From Streptococcus suis (GTDB lineage: Bacteria; Bacillota; Bacilli; Lactobacillales; Streptococcaceae): a stretch of 64,000 nucleotides of DNA. A program made the position numbers and the translations under genes. How positions within the stretch are numbered: the first letter of the stretch is position 1; each line of letters starts with the position of its first letter. Under the pieces are notes generated by a model. The model did not search any database, was not told the origin of the DNA, and saw only the letters and a program-made list of their open reading frames with translations. The stretch is taken from NCBI RefSeq assembly GCF_002960625.1, contig NZ_POJH01000010.1, positions 1-64,000 on the forward strand, in the 5' to 3' direction. This document shows, piece by piece, positions 48,470-58,301 of this stretch.

Positions 48470-50086
48470 TTATTTTTTGAGAACGATTGCCTCATACGGT
48501 CTCAATAATTGTCCAGCCAAAGATGCAGCCTCTTCGTAATTATGCATAAACAGAGAATATCCCTCGCTCGATACTTCGAAGGCTTGCTCATCACTGGTGA
48601 AATTCACCAGAATGATGAAATCATCCTGTTCATCATATTTACGGTAGGCCATTACTGAGCTATTACCTGTCTCTATCACTTCATAGTTTCCTTCAGACAT
48701 ACAAGGATACTCTTTCCGAAGGGCAATCAATTTTTGATAGGTATAGAAAAGCGATTGTTTGTCTGCAAGTACTTTTTCAACGTTGATGTCTTTGACAGTA
48801 TCTCCCAAAGCCAGCCAGGCTTGACCTGTACTGAAACCTGCTCCTTCTGCTCCTGTCCATTGCATTGGACGGCGAGCATTATCACGACCTTTGGCATTTA
48901 TAGAAGTAATCAATTCCTCTTTGGTGAAGCCATTTTCAATCCGTTCCGCATACATGCGACGTGTTTCAATATCATCCGCTTGGCTAATATCCGTAATCGG
49001 TGTATTAATCATACCAATTTCCTCACCTTGGTAGATATAAGGTGTCCCTGACATAAAGTGAAGATAAATAGCCAACATTTTACCACTTAGTTCACGAAAT
49101 GCAGGTCGATCATCCCCGAAGCGAGAAATGGCACGAGGTAAATCGTGGTTATTCCAGAAAAGTGAGTTCCAACCTTTACCAACCAGTTCAGTCTGCCATT
49201 TGGATAGAACCTTATGCAAACGAGCTGGATCAAGCGGTGCCAAATCCCACTTTTCTTTCCCTTCCTGCTGATCAAGTCCTACATGTTCAAATTGGAAAAT
49301 CATCGAAAATTCTTTTCGGTCAGGATGCGAATATAACTGAGCATTTTCTGGATTAGCACTCCAGGTTTCCCCAACAGTCACTAAATCGTAAGCACCGAAG
49401 GTTTTCTCATTTAATTCCTGAATAAGAGGATGGAGAGTCGGTCCATCGGCTGTAATTAATTTTTCAGGTTCTTTTCCAATCAAATCAATCACATCTAGCC
49501 TGAAACCACCGACACCTTTTTCAATCCAAAAATTGATCATGTCCCAGATTTCTTGTTTCAGAGCAGGATTTTTCCAGTTCAGATCTGGTTGCTTAACAGA
49601 GAATTGGTGGAGATAGTATTTGTTCAGATGTGGAACGTATTCCCACGCAGAGCCTGAGAAGGTCGAGCGTAATCCATTCGGTTCATCAGCCCAAACATAA
49701 TAGTCATAATAGGGATTATCTGGTCCTTTGAGGGCTTCTTGAAACCAAAAATGTTCATCCGAGGTATGATTGAGCACCAAATCCATGATAATTTTGATAT
49801 TGCGTTTATGGCCTTCTGCAATCAACTCTTCCATATCTTCCATGGTCCCAAATTCTGGAGCAATTCCTTGGTAGTCACTGATGTCGTAACCATTGTCATC
49901 CATGGGGGACTGATAAACAGGACTGAGCCAAATAGCATCAATTCCAAGCTCGTGAAGATAATCTAATCGGCTGATAATCCCTCGAATATCCCCTACTCCA
50001 TCTCCATTTGAATCTTGAAAACTACGAGGATAAATTTGGTAAATGACGGACTTCTTCCACCAATCTGTTTTTTGTATTTCTGACAT
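48470..50086 (-). CDS. dexB: Glucan 1,6-alpha-glucosidase (GH13)
   Basis: 538 residues, GH13 oligo-1,6-glucosidase type. Conserved regions: DLVLNHTSDEH (I), GGFRLDVIDL with the nucleophile Asp (II), TVGETW acid/base Glu (III), FWNNHDLPR (IV). No signal peptide, so it acts on imported isomaltosaccharides in the cytoplasm. In S. mutans the homologue is the last enzyme gene of the msm operon, matching its place here. Confidence 0.93.
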   Translation of the reverse strand: MSEIQKTDWWKKSVIYQIYPRSFQDSNGDGVGDIRGIISRLDYLHELGIDAIWLSPVYQSPMDDNGYDISDYQGIAPEFGTMEDMEELIAEGHKRNIKIIMDLVLNHTSDEHFWFQEALKGPDNPYYDYYVWADEPNGLRSTFSGSAWEYVPHLNKYYLHQFSVKQPDLNWKNPALKQEIWDMINFWIEKGVGGFRLDVIDLIGKEPEKLITADGPTLHPLIQELNEKTFGAYDLVTVGETWSANPENAQLYSHPDRKEFSMIFQFEHVGLDQQEGKEKWDLAPLDPARLHKVLSKWQTELVGKGWNSLFWNNHDLPRAISRFGDDRPAFRELSGKMLAIYLHFMSGTPYIYQGEEIGMINTPITDISQADDIETRRMYAERIENGFTKEELITSINAKGRDNARRPMQWTGAEGAGFSTGQAWLALGDTVKDINVEKVLADKQSLFYTYQKLIALRKEYPCMSEGNYEVIETGNSSVMAYRKYDEQDDFIILVNFTSDEQAFEVSSEGYSLFMHNYEEAASLAGQLLRPYEAIVLKK

Positions 50087-50123
50087 TTGATTAATCCTTT
50101 CCGCACAATCTTATTGAAGCAAG

Positions 50124-50145
50124 AAAAAGGGGGATCCCCTCTTTC
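50124..50145 (-). terminator. Hairpin between gtfA and dexB
   Basis: AAAG-GGGGATCCCC-TCTTT palindrome followed by T-rich sequence on the minus strand. Likely a partial terminator inside the operon. Confidence 0.55.
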
Positions 50146-50157
50146 TATATAATCATA

Positions 50158-51606
50158 TTATAACTCAATTGTGGTCATTTTGCCCTCTTCTATTTCAACA
50201 ATTTCAAAGGATTCTTCTTTTAGGTTTGCTGTTAGGCGGGCAGATACCCCTGCATCTTGATTATCCCAGAAAATTTCCATACTTGTTTCATCCAACATCT
50301 TAACAGAGAACTCTCCGTCGAAAGCTGGACTTGTATTGCGGAATTTAAGGAGTTTGAACAAGGATTGTACCACAGGACGTTGCACTTCCTGCTCAATTTC
50401 ATCCAAATCATAGTAATGGCGATTGATATTGCGGCCTTCCTTACTTGATTCTAAAAGTTCAATATCATTTTCGCCTGCTAGCAAACCAACATAATAAATT
50501 TGTGGAATACCTGGTGCAAAACATTGGAGAACACGCGCTAATAGGTAAGCTTGATCGTTATTACCAAGGGCAGAATAATAAGTACAGTTAATCTGATAAA
50601 TATCCAAATTATTGTAAGCTTCAGTGCTATAAATTTTCTTCACATTGGCACCTTGTGCATACAAGGCTTCACGCGTTTCCTCTGTCTCCTCATCCGTCAG
50701 CAAATCCTTAACATCCACAACACCGATTCCATCATGTGTATCAAGAGTTGTAAATTGCTTGCGAGGGCAAATCTCCATCCAGTGAACCAGACGATTGACA
50801 TGACCTGAATACAAAGCGTGGAGAACCAGCATTGGCAAGGCAAAGTCATAAACATAATAATCCTGTTCCGCAATTTTTTGCTGAATGGTGTAGTGTTCAT
50901 GAATTTCTGGTAAGATTTCTACATCTTTTGGTGCCAATAACTGACGTGGAAAATGGAGCATTTCCCAAATATCAGGCTCCACAAAGAAACAGTTGGTTCC
51001 TATTTTTTTATTGGCATAAGCAAAGGCGTCCAAACGAATGATGGAAGCACCATGTTCTGCCAACTGTTCCAAATTTTCTTGGATGAAACGACGTGTTGTC
51101 TCTGTAGTCACATCCAAGTCAATCTGCTGCTCATCAAAGGTACACCATACCTTCTCTTCACTACCATCAGCAAATGTGGCAATTCGATATGGAGCACGAG
51201 GTTTACGCTTATAGATCAAATCAACATCTTCTTGCGTTGGCTCACCATTTGGCCAAAAGTTTTTATAGCGAATAAACAAATCTGCATAAGCTGATTCATC
51301 TTTCTTTTCAAGGAAATCAAGGAAGTAAGGAGATTTTGCTGAGATATGATTGATCATAAAATCAAACATCAGATAGTAGTCCTTACTCAATGCTTCAATA
51401 TCTGACCAATCTCCAAATGCAGGGTCCACCTTTTTATAATCCATTGGTGCAAACCCACGGTCACCTGATGATGGGAAGAATGGTAGAATGTGAATACCTC
51501 CCACAACATCCTTTAAAGGCCCCTCAAGAACTTTTTTCAAATCCTTGAGATTCTTGCCCAAACTGTCTGAGTAAGTAATCAACATAGCTTGGTTTTTAAT
51601 TTTCAT
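50158..51606 (-). CDS. gtfA: Sucrose phosphorylase (GH13_18)
   Basis: 482 residues. Starts with [19 protein letters not shown]; the catalytic Asp lies in [13 protein letters not shown], the acid/base Glu in ILPEIHEHY, and [14 protein letters not shown] contains the third acid. Splits sucrose with phosphate to glucose 1-phosphate and fructose in the cytoplasm. ATG at 51606 with AAGGAGA. Follows msmG. Confidence 0.94.
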   Translation of the reverse strand: MKIKNQAMLITYSDSLGKNLKDLKKVLEGPLKDVVGGIHILPFFPSSGDRGFAPMDYKKVDPAFGDWSDIEALSKDYYLMFDFMINHISAKSPYFLDFLEKKDESAYADLFIRYKNFWPNGEPTQEDVDLIYKRKPRAPYRIATFADGSEEKVWCTFDEQQIDLDVTTETTRRFIQENLEQLAEHGASIIRLDAFAYANKKIGTNCFFVEPDIWEMLHFPRQLLAPKDVEILPEIHEHYTIQQKIAEQDYYVYDFALPMLVLHALYSGHVNRLVHWMEICPRKQFTTLDTHDGIGVVDVKDLLTDEETEETREALYAQGANVKKIYSTEAYNNLDIYQINCTYYSALGNNDQAYLLARVLQCFAPGIPQIYYVGLLAGENDIELLESSKEGRNINRHYYDLDEIEQEVQRPVVQSLFKLLKFRNTSPAFDGEFSVKMLDETSMEIFWDNQDAGVSARLTANLKEESFEIVEIEEGKMTTIEL

Positions 51607-51646
51607 AGATATTCTCCTTTGTAAGCCTTTTCTTTTTCATTTTTTA

Positions 51647-51673
51647 GAAAAGGTTGAACAAGTCAACCTTTTT
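51647..51673 (-). terminator. Hairpin between msmG and gtfA
   Basis: AAAAGGTTGA/TCAACCTTTT stem immediately after the msmG stop. It could attenuate transcription into gtfA. Confidence 0.5.
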
Positions 51674-51675
51674 AA

Positions 51676-52506
51676 TTATTTGACAGAACCACTTGTCATA
51701 CCTGAAATAATATGTTTCTGGAAGACAAGGTATACCAGTAAGATTGGGATAATCCCCACCACATAGGATGCAAATGATGGGCCATAGTCACTAAAATACA
51801 TACCTTGGTAATTGTATTGGAAAAGTGGCAAGGTCCACATGCTTTGATCACGATTCAAAACCAAGAGCGGTAAGAGAAAATCGTTCCAGACCCAGAGGGC
51901 ATTGATAATCAAAACAGTTGCATGCATGGGTTTCATGAGCGGGAAAATGATTTTCCAGTACATAGTAAATTTATCACAGCCATCAATAGCTGCCGCCTCA
52001 TCCATTTCTTCAGGAACAATGGTCTTAATATAACCGACGTAGAGGAAGAGGGCCTGAGGAACTGCATAAGTCAAATATAGAATAATCAAACCGACAATAT
52101 TGTTCAAACCAAGGCTTGACATTAATTTGGTCATTGGGAGCATAATCACTTGGAAAGGTACAAAAATCCCAATAATCAAGAAAAAGTAGATAAAGTTAAA
52201 CACTGTCTGACGTTTCATTTGACGGGCTACAGCGAAAGCTGCCATTGGAATAACAAGTAGAATCAAGCCAACAGCTACAATCGTAATCAAGGCAGAATTG
52301 CCAAAATATTGTACAATCCCATCATTAAACAAGCGTTCGTAGTTATTTAAGGTGAAATTTTCAGGAAGACCAAAGAAGTTGCTCGTGATTTCCTTGGTTG
52401 GTTTGAACGAACTTATAATCGTCACAAGTAGCGGAATAAACATGAAGAGAATACCGCTGAAGAGCACGAGATAAACCCACCAATTTTTCTGTTTTTGAGT
52501 ATTCAT
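51676..52506 (-). CDS. msmG: Multiple-sugar ABC permease MsmG
   Basis: 276 residues, six membrane segments of the MalG type, with the EAA loop EEMDEAAAIDGCDKFTMYWKI. Works with MsmF and MsmE to import raffinose, melibiose and isomaltosaccharides. ATG at 52506 with AGGAGG; the 7 extra upstream codons overlap msmF. Confidence 0.93.
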   Translation of the reverse strand: MNTQKQKNWWVYLVLFSGILFMFIPLLVTIISSFKPTKEITSNFFGLPENFTLNNYERLFNDGIVQYFGNSALITIVAVGLILLVIPMAAFAVARQMKRQTVFNFIYFFLIIGIFVPFQVIMLPMTKLMSSLGLNNIVGLIILYLTYAVPQALFLYVGYIKTIVPEEMDEAAAIDGCDKFTMYWKIIFPLMKPMHATVLIINALWVWNDFLLPLLVLNRDQSMWTLPLFQYNYQGMYFSDYGPSFASYVVGIIPILLVYLVFQKHIISGMTSGSVK

Positions 52507-52516
52507 GTCTGTCCTC

Positions 52517-53392
52517 CTAAATTTCAAATTTCTTCGAAATTCTCATCTGAATCAATGAGATGACAATAATGAAGATGAAGAGTACTACAGCCAAAGCATT
52601 GGCATAAGAGAATTTATTGTCTACAAAGGCATAGTTGTAAACGAGTAAACCCAAGGATTCTGTTTTGCCATCTGGGCCACCACTTGTCAGTGCAAAGATA
52701 AGGTCAAATGCTGTCAAACCTGACTTCATTGCCAAGATGAAAACCATACTGATAGATGGTAACAAGAATGGAAGTTCAATATTGAAGAATTGTTGAGAGC
52801 GTGTTGCACCATCGATTGCAGCTGCTTCTTTCACATCTTCTGGAATACTTTGTAAACCAGACAAGAAGATGATGACTGGCATCGCTAGCCCTTGCCAGAG
52901 AGCCACAAAAAGTACAGCTGGAATAACAGTATTTTCTTGTACCAATAAGTTTTCCATCAACCAATCGATATGAAGGATTTCTCCAATTTGTGTGAAACCA
53001 TAGTTGAACAATTGGACAAAAATCAAGCCTAAAGTAACGGTTGAAAGAACTGCTGGGAAGAAATACCAGGTTCTAAAGAAACCAACAGCTTTAATCTTAC
53101 GATTAAGGAGACTAGCCAACCAAATCCCTATAACAATTTCTCCAATGACCAAACCAATGGTGAAGATAATGGTAAAAGTCATAGACGTATAAAAATCAGG
53201 ATTCTTCAAGATATCTAGATAGTTTTGAATGCCAATCAAGCTGAAATCTGATGTCAATCCATTCCAATCCGTCAGACTATAATAGATTCCCGTTAATAAG
53301 GGATTGAAGAAAAAGATTAACTGTAGACCAATTGGTATGGCAACAAATAGATAGGGCCAATATTTGGCAATAAAACCTTTTTGATTCATCAT
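52517..53392 (-). CDS. msmF: Multiple-sugar ABC permease MsmF
   Basis: 291 residues, six membrane segments of the MalF type, EAA loop PEDVKEAAAIDGATRSQQFFNI. ATG at 53392 (GGAG at 4 nt) or the next codon. The gap to msmE holds a large stem-loop. Confidence 0.93.
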   Translation of the reverse strand: MMNQKGFIAKYWPYLFVAIPIGLQLIFFFNPLLTGIYYSLTDWNGLTSDFSLIGIQNYLDILKNPDFYTSMTFTIIFTIGLVIGEIVIGIWLASLLNRKIKAVGFFRTWYFFPAVLSTVTLGLIFVQLFNYGFTQIGEILHIDWLMENLLVQENTVIPAVLFVALWQGLAMPVIIFLSGLQSIPEDVKEAAAIDGATRSQQFFNIELPFLLPSISMVFILAMKSGLTAFDLIFALTSGGPDGKTESLGLLVYNYAFVDNKFSYANALAVVLFIFIIVISLIQMRISKKFEI

Positions 53393-53412
53393 GATACTCC
53401 TTTTTTCTAAAA

Positions 53413-53514
53413 TATAGTTGCTTAGGGTCAGTTTGAATGGAGTAGTTAGGGGATTTTCAAACCAACCCTAAGCAACTATAAAGAAGAGCTAGGCTAATCT
53501 AGCCCTCCTTATAG
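53413..53514 (-). repeat. Large alternative stem-loop between msmE and msmF
   Basis: TATAGTTGCTTAGGGT (53413-53428) is perfectly complementary to 53465-53480, a 16-bp stem around 36 nt. The right arm AACTATAA (53475-53482) can also pair with TTATAGTT (about 53509-53516), giving a competing structure. It lies just after the msmE stop on the transcript and lacks a T run, so it may stabilise msmE mRNA or set the msmE:msmF ratio. Confidence 0.75.
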
Positions 53515-53524
53515 TTTTCTTGTC

Positions 53525-54763
53525 TTATTTTTTCATCGGATCAAAGAAAGCATTCAATTTCTTCACAAGTTCGCCTGAATTTGGATTTTTCACTGCTTCA
53601 ACTGTGATATTCCAAAACTCTTCTTCTGATTCCCATTCAGATTGCAACCAAACTACATGTTTGTCAGTGAAAGCATATTGTGTAACTCCAGCTGTTTCTT
53701 CAAACTTACCTTCTGTATCTACACCTTCAACTGAAGTTGGTGAGCCATCTACATCATAGTATTTTTGCATCACTTCTGGACGAGAGAGGTATTCTAGGAA
53801 TTTTTTAGACTCTTCTGGGTGCTCTGTATCTGATGAAATAGATAGAGCAAGGTCAGCTGCACCAATGGTATAGTCGCCACCTTCTTTATCACCAGGGAAT
53901 GTAAACATACCATATTCAAATTCTGGTTCTTGTTGGTTTACAGCTGTAGCTGCCCATGTACCTTGTGGAAGCATGAGAGCATCGCCTGCTGCAAAGGCTG
54001 CCACCGCATCTGCATAGAGCGCGCCTGTTGCCCCTTTTTGTCCATTGTCTGTCAACAGTTGTAAGCGTTCTAGAACTGCTTTTGTAGTCGCATCATCTTG
54101 AATTGCGCCTTTGGCACTACGGATTAGAATATCTTCTGCGCCATCAAATCCACCTGCAACAGTTACCCATGCCAACTGATGGTAACCGTTCAAGGACCAA
54201 GCATCGTTCAATGAAAGGGCAAATGGTGCTGCACTGCCATCAGCCTTGATTTTGTCTACCAAAGCCACAAATTCTGCATAGGTAGTTGGAACTTCAAGAC
54301 CCAATTCTTTGAACTTATCCTTATTATAGTAAATACCATAGGCATTTGCTGTCAAAGGAAGGGTGTAATTTTTTTCATTAACAAGATAAGGCGTTACAGC
54401 ACCATCTTTTAGATGACTGAGACCTGCATCATCACCAATTTCTAGGAAACGTCCATCCGCTGCATATGCTTTGAAGTCCGCATTTTGTGGATAAATGTTA
54501 ATCACATCTGGCGCTTCATTATTGGCCATACGGGTTTTCAAAACAGTTCCTGCATCTGGTACATTTGAAAATTTAACATCTATCGTAGGATTTTCTTTTT
54601 CGAAATCATCAATAATTTCCTGAAGAGTAGCCTGCATTTCAGGTTTTTGTGAGAAATATTCTATTTCTACCTTATCACTACCACCACTTGCGTTCCCACA
54701 AGCTACCAAGAAGCTGGCAAAGGCACAAACTGACGCACATTTTAAAAATGTTTTCATTTTCAT
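53525..54763 (-). CDS. msmE: Multiple-sugar-binding lipoprotein MsmE
   Basis: 412 residues. Lipoprotein signal LVAC with C22, then the type 1 sugar-binding fold (SBP_bac_1): EIEYFSQKPEMQ, then TVLKTRMANNEAPDVINIYP. Binds alpha-galactosides and isomaltosaccharides outside the membrane. ATG at 54763 with AGGAGG; the 21 upstream codons overlap aga and are unlikely. Confidence 0.93.
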   Translation of the reverse strand: MKMKTFLKCASVCAFASFLVACGNASGGSDKVEIEYFSQKPEMQATLQEIIDDFEKENPTIDVKFSNVPDAGTVLKTRMANNEAPDVINIYPQNADFKAYAADGRFLEIGDDAGLSHLKDGAVTPYLVNEKNYTLPLTANAYGIYYNKDKFKELGLEVPTTYAEFVALVDKIKADGSAAPFALSLNDAWSLNGYHQLAWVTVAGGFDGAEDILIRSAKGAIQDDATTKAVLERLQLLTDNGQKGATGALYADAVAAFAAGDALMLPQGTWAATAVNQQEPEFEYGMFTFPGDKEGGDYTIGAADLALSISSDTEHPEESKKFLEYLSRPEVMQKYYDVDGSPTSVEGVDTEGKFEETAGVTQYAFTDKHVVWLQSEWESEEEFWNITVEAVKNPNSGELVKKLNAFFDPMKK

Positions 54764-54776
54764 ATATAAAATCCTC

Positions 54777-56945
54777 CTAGATTTTGTTAAAAATATATTG
54801 TACACTAAAATAATCTTTTTGAACATGGGGCATGGTGAGTCCGATGTTCATTAATTCATCCCCGTAGAACGTTTCCCCTAATTGAGGGCATTCATACAAG
54901 GCGGCTGGATCTAGTCCTTTTAATTGAACCTGCAAAAGCGGCGCTTCTGATTGAGCCAGTATCTTAACAAATGTAAATACTGCTTGACTTTTATCTTTGT
55001 TCACATAGTTTGTAGCCCATGTATTGCTTGTTTTTTTCAAGCGATAAAGCAAGCCTTCTTGAATTGTTGAACGGATAGACTTGTATGTTTGAACTTGCTG
55101 ACGAATCTCCTCTAGTTCTTCCTGATCAAGCTTTGTCACATCCAACTCATATCCAAAAGCTCCTCCCATCATGGCCACATTCCCACGTGTGGCAAGCGGG
55201 GTAATTCGACCGACTTGGTGGTTTGGAACAGCCGACACGTGTGCTCCCATAGAAGAGGCAGGTAAAATCAAACTCGTTCCTTCTTGGATAGAAAGTCGAC
55301 CAATCGCATCTGTATTATCACTAGCCCAAGCCTGTGGCATATAGTAGAGCAACCCGAGATCATTTCGACCACCGCCACCAGCACAGGATTCAAATAAGAT
55401 GTCTGGAAAACGCTTGGTTATAGTATCCAGCACTTGATAGAGGCCTAAGATATAGCGATGATGAAATTCAAATCGTTGATGATTTGCATAGGCTGGAGAC
55501 ATACTGGTGATATTGCGGTTCATATCCCATTTTACATAACGAATTGGAGCTGACTCCAATATACTTGAAACCGAAGCAATAATATAATCACAAACTTCTG
55601 ACTTAGTTAAATCCAAAACCAGTTGCTCACGACTGTAAATTGGTTGTCTTCCGTCAATTTGAATGGCCCAGTCTGGATGTTCCCTATACAGATCACTATC
55701 AATTGAAATCATTTCCGGTTCAAACCACAGACCAAATTCCATACCAAGTTGGTTGATTCTATCTGCCAGACCATTTAAGCCATTTGGCAATTTCTCCAAA
55801 TTGACTTTCCAATCGCCTAATGAACTCTCATCATTATTCCGTTTGCCAAACCAGCCATCATCCAGTACAAAAAGCTCAACTCCTACTTGGCTAGCCGTTT
55901 TAGCCAGTTCTACAATCTTATCTTCAGTAAAGTCAAAATAAGTTCCTTCCCAGTTGTTAATGAGAATTGGGCGTTCTTGACGACTAAACTTCGGAGTAAC
56001 AATATGATTTTTTATGAACTCATGACTGTCTTGTGTCATACCAGTTAAGCCTTTATCAGTGAATGATAAGAGAACTTCAGGTGTTTGGAAACTAGAATGA
56101 TTGCTTAACTCCCAACTAAATTGTTCATCATTTAACCCCATGCCCCAACGACATGTCTCTAGTGGTGTCACCTCTACAAATCCAGTGAAATTTCCACTAT
56201 AAACCAATTGAGCAACATAGACACGACCACTATCTTCGGTTGTTGCTGGATCCGCCAACGCTAAGAATGGTGTTTTTGAATGACTTGAGGCTCCACGAAT
56301 AGTTCCAATAGAAAATTTTCCTTTGGTTAATGGTGTTTGCGTCCACTCCTTTTCATAACCGTAACGACCAGCTAAGCTATGGACTGTAAAATCTTTATGT
56401 GGAAAATCGAGGGTAAAAGACAAAGCCTTTTCGATTTTTGTAGCATACCGACCAGTTTGAATGTTCGCAGAACGGCTGAGGTAATTCGCATTATCAAACA
56501 CACAGTATTGAAGGGTAACTGTGATGTCTGTTAGCTGATCGTAGAGATCAATTTCCAGACTCTCCACCTCTTCCTCACTGCCAAAACTTGACGGCAAACC
56601 TTCTAATGTTGGTTTCCCTTTTTGAATGCGGTGTCCCTTGTACTTTAAATCCAAAGCCACACCAAATTCATTTCGCAAGTCAATTGCAGCTGTGCGGAAA
56701 TCACCTAATCCATTACTAGAGTATTCCTGTTGTAAGGTATCCATAGAGAATGTCCTGTTGCCAGAAATCGGACTGGGTGAAAAAGAACGATCTAGATATG
56801 TGATTTTGTTTCCCGGACTAAAATGTTTAACCTTTTTTCCGAAATATCTATGAACCACATCCCCTGTTTCCAAGATTTGAATAATGTATGAAAACTCTCT
56901 CGTTTGTAGGTGGAACAAGCGATTTTCTTCTAAATATTGAATCAT
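54777..56945 (-). CDS. aga: Alpha-galactosidase (GH36)
   Basis: 722 residues, cytoplasmic. N-terminal beta-sandwich, central GH36 barrel with the nucleophile Asp in KWDMNR and the acid/base region SCAGGGGRNDLG, then a C-terminal domain. Removes galactose from melibiose and raffinose imported by MsmEFG. ATG at 56945 with AGGAGG; the GTG at 56951 overlaps the ribosome-binding site. First gene of the operon, divergent from msmR. Confidence 0.94.
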   Translation of the reverse strand: MIQYLEENRLFHLQTREFSYIIQILETGDVVHRYFGKKVKHFSPGNKITYLDRSFSPSPISGNRTFSMDTLQQEYSSNGLGDFRTAAIDLRNEFGVALDLKYKGHRIQKGKPTLEGLPSSFGSEEEVESLEIDLYDQLTDITVTLQYCVFDNANYLSRSANIQTGRYATKIEKALSFTLDFPHKDFTVHSLAGRYGYEKEWTQTPLTKGKFSIGTIRGASSHSKTPFLALADPATTEDSGRVYVAQLVYSGNFTGFVEVTPLETCRWGMGLNDEQFSWELSNHSSFQTPEVLLSFTDKGLTGMTQDSHEFIKNHIVTPKFSRQERPILINNWEGTYFDFTEDKIVELAKTASQVGVELFVLDDGWFGKRNNDESSLGDWKVNLEKLPNGLNGLADRINQLGMEFGLWFEPEMISIDSDLYREHPDWAIQIDGRQPIYSREQLVLDLTKSEVCDYIIASVSSILESAPIRYVKWDMNRNITSMSPAYANHQRFEFHHRYILGLYQVLDTITKRFPDILFESCAGGGGRNDLGLLYYMPQAWASDNTDAIGRLSIQEGTSLILPASSMGAHVSAVPNHQVGRITPLATRGNVAMMGGAFGYELDVTKLDQEELEEIRQQVQTYKSIRSTIQEGLLYRLKKTSNTWATNYVNKDKSQAVFTFVKILAQSEAPLLQVQLKGLDPAALYECPQLGETFYGDELMNIGLTMPHVQKDYFSVQYIFNKI

Positions 56946-56986
56946 GTTCACGCCTCCTATCTCTTTTACATGTTTTATTCTACAAA

Positions 56987-57000
56987 ATGTAAGCGCTTAA
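56987..57000. promoter_or_regulatory. cre site in the aga-msmR intergenic region
   Basis: ATGTAAGCGCTTAA fits the catabolite-responsive core. On the minus strand it lies between a possible TTTATT -35 and TAGAAT -10 of aga, so CcpA should block the operon when glucose is present. Confidence 0.65.
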
Positions 57001-57026
57001 ATAAATGGTTTTTTGTTATTAGGATA

Positions 57027-57035
57027 TGGTATAAT
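57027..57035 (+). promoter_or_regulatory. Extended -10 promoter of msmR
   Basis: TGGTATAAT about 28 nt before the msmR ATG. The -35 is weak. Confidence 0.5.
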
Positions 57036-57062
57036 GTTTCCTAACAGGAGACGGAAACGAAC

Positions 57063-57935
57063 ATGAACATTTTGAATATCTATAATGAATTAGACAGTCA
57101 TCATTTTGATTTGAATGTTGATCACTATGGTGCCGAACAGTGCGACAAGAACTACTCCTTTGGACCGACCATTCGAAATAACTATGTCCTTCATTTTATT
57201 ACGAATGGTAAAGGGAAGATTATAATCAATGGTGAAACAACTGAATTAGCAGCAGGGGATATTTTTATACTTCCAAAAAATCAATCTATTTTTTATCAAG
57301 CAGATGGATTAGATCCATGGATTTATACTTGGGTGGGTTTCAGTGGTTCTAGAGCTGAGACGATCCTTTCTCAGACGCGACTACTAGAAAACTATTATTT
57401 ACATTCACATCTTGAGTCAGATATATTAAAAAAAATGATTGATATCAATCAAACAGAAGTACAATCATTACCAATGATTACTGAGCTTATTCTCATCGGT
57501 CATTTGAATCAATTACTTGCAGCCCTAGTACAAGAGTTTCCAAACGAGTCATTGAAAGAATCCTCTACTCTCGCCAAGAATTACGTCCATCATGCTATTA
57601 AAATCATTCACTCTCAGTACAATAGCCCAATAAAAGTTTCTGAGATTGCTCAGCAACTTGCCTTAAGTCGTAGCTACCTATACAAAATATTCAAACAAGA
57701 AACTGGATATTCTATCAAAGATTACATTGTTCAAGTCAAGATGAACCACGCATGTCAACTACTTGCTAATCCCGAACTCAGTATTACGGAAATCGCGAAT
57801 TCGGTTGGATATTTTGATCCACTTGCCTTCAGCAATGCATTTAAAAACCAATATCATATGAGTCCAAGCGACTATAGAAAAAATATTTTAAAAACAAACT
57901 TATCGATTGATAGCAGAATGACCTTGAAGAAATAG
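57063..57935 (+). CDS. msmR: AraC-family activator MsmR
   Basis: 290 residues. N-terminal cupin-like sugar-sensing domain (NGKGKIIINGETTELAAGDIFILP at about 50-75) and a C-terminal double helix-turn-helix (about 185-280; ALSRSYLYKIFKQETGYSIKDYI and ANSVGYFDPLAFSNAFKNQYHMSPSDYR). Expected to activate the divergent aga-msm operon in response to raffinose or melibiose, as in S. mutans. Confidence 0.92.
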   Translation: MNILNIYNELDSHHFDLNVDHYGAEQCDKNYSFGPTIRNNYVLHFITNGKGKIIINGETTELAAGDIFILPKNQSIFYQADGLDPWIYTWVGFSGSRAETILSQTRLLENYYLHSHLESDILKKMIDINQTEVQSLPMITELILIGHLNQLLAALVQEFPNESLKESSTLAKNYVHHAIKIIHSQYNSPIKVSEIAQQLALSRSYLYKIFKQETGYSIKDYIVQVKMNHACQLLANPELSITEIANSVGYFDPLAFSNAFKNQYHMSPSDYRKNILKTNLSIDSRMTLKK

Positions 57936-58249
57936 AGTTTCCAATCGAAGGTTACATATTCGTAAACAGTCTATCAGTAACTAACACAATTTTTCTATTT
58001 CAACTACCAAGTCAATTTACGACTTTTATGATTCTGTCTTGAAGAAAAATTCTGGATATTATAGAGCCCTTTTGAATAGTTAAAAATACTTAATGAAAGT
58101 TACTAATACTCTTTGAAAATCAACACCACCACTGTCATGAACCTCTATGAAGGAAGACAATAAACCTTTTTCACCCTGCCAACTCACAATAGGAAGGTTC
58201 ATAGTTAGAAAATAGCAATTCCATACCCCTATTGTTTGCATATAAAAAT
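57936..58249. other. Gene-poor stretch after msmR
   Basis: No credible gene. A 60-codon minus-strand frame at 58080-58262 lacks a ribosome-binding site and overlaps the terminator, so I do not accept it. It contains one BOX-like end sequence (58101-58127). Confidence 0.5.
58101..58127 (-). repeat. BOX-like end sequence, copy A
   Basis: On the minus strand GGTGTTGATTTTCAAAGAG and onwards; 23 of 27 bases match an inverted copy at 60628-60654, and both resemble the 3' end of pneumococcal BOX elements. Together they flank the AEC transporter and dehydrogenase genes. Confidence 0.5.
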
Positions 58250-58275
58250 GTCTAAAATACAATTGTATTTTAGAC
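58250..58275 (-). terminator. Perfect palindrome, AEC transporter terminator
   Basis: A 26-bp perfect palindrome with arms GTCTAAAATACAA, followed on the minus strand by ATTTTTAT, 27 bp past the transporter stop. Confidence 0.75.
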
Positions 58276-58301
58276 CTTTAAATTATTGTTAAAAATAATT
58301 C

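Noticed and set aside
58080-58262. 60-codon minus-strand frame after the AEC transporter
   Set aside because: It starts inside the terminator palindrome, has no ribosome-binding site and overlaps a BOX-like repeat.
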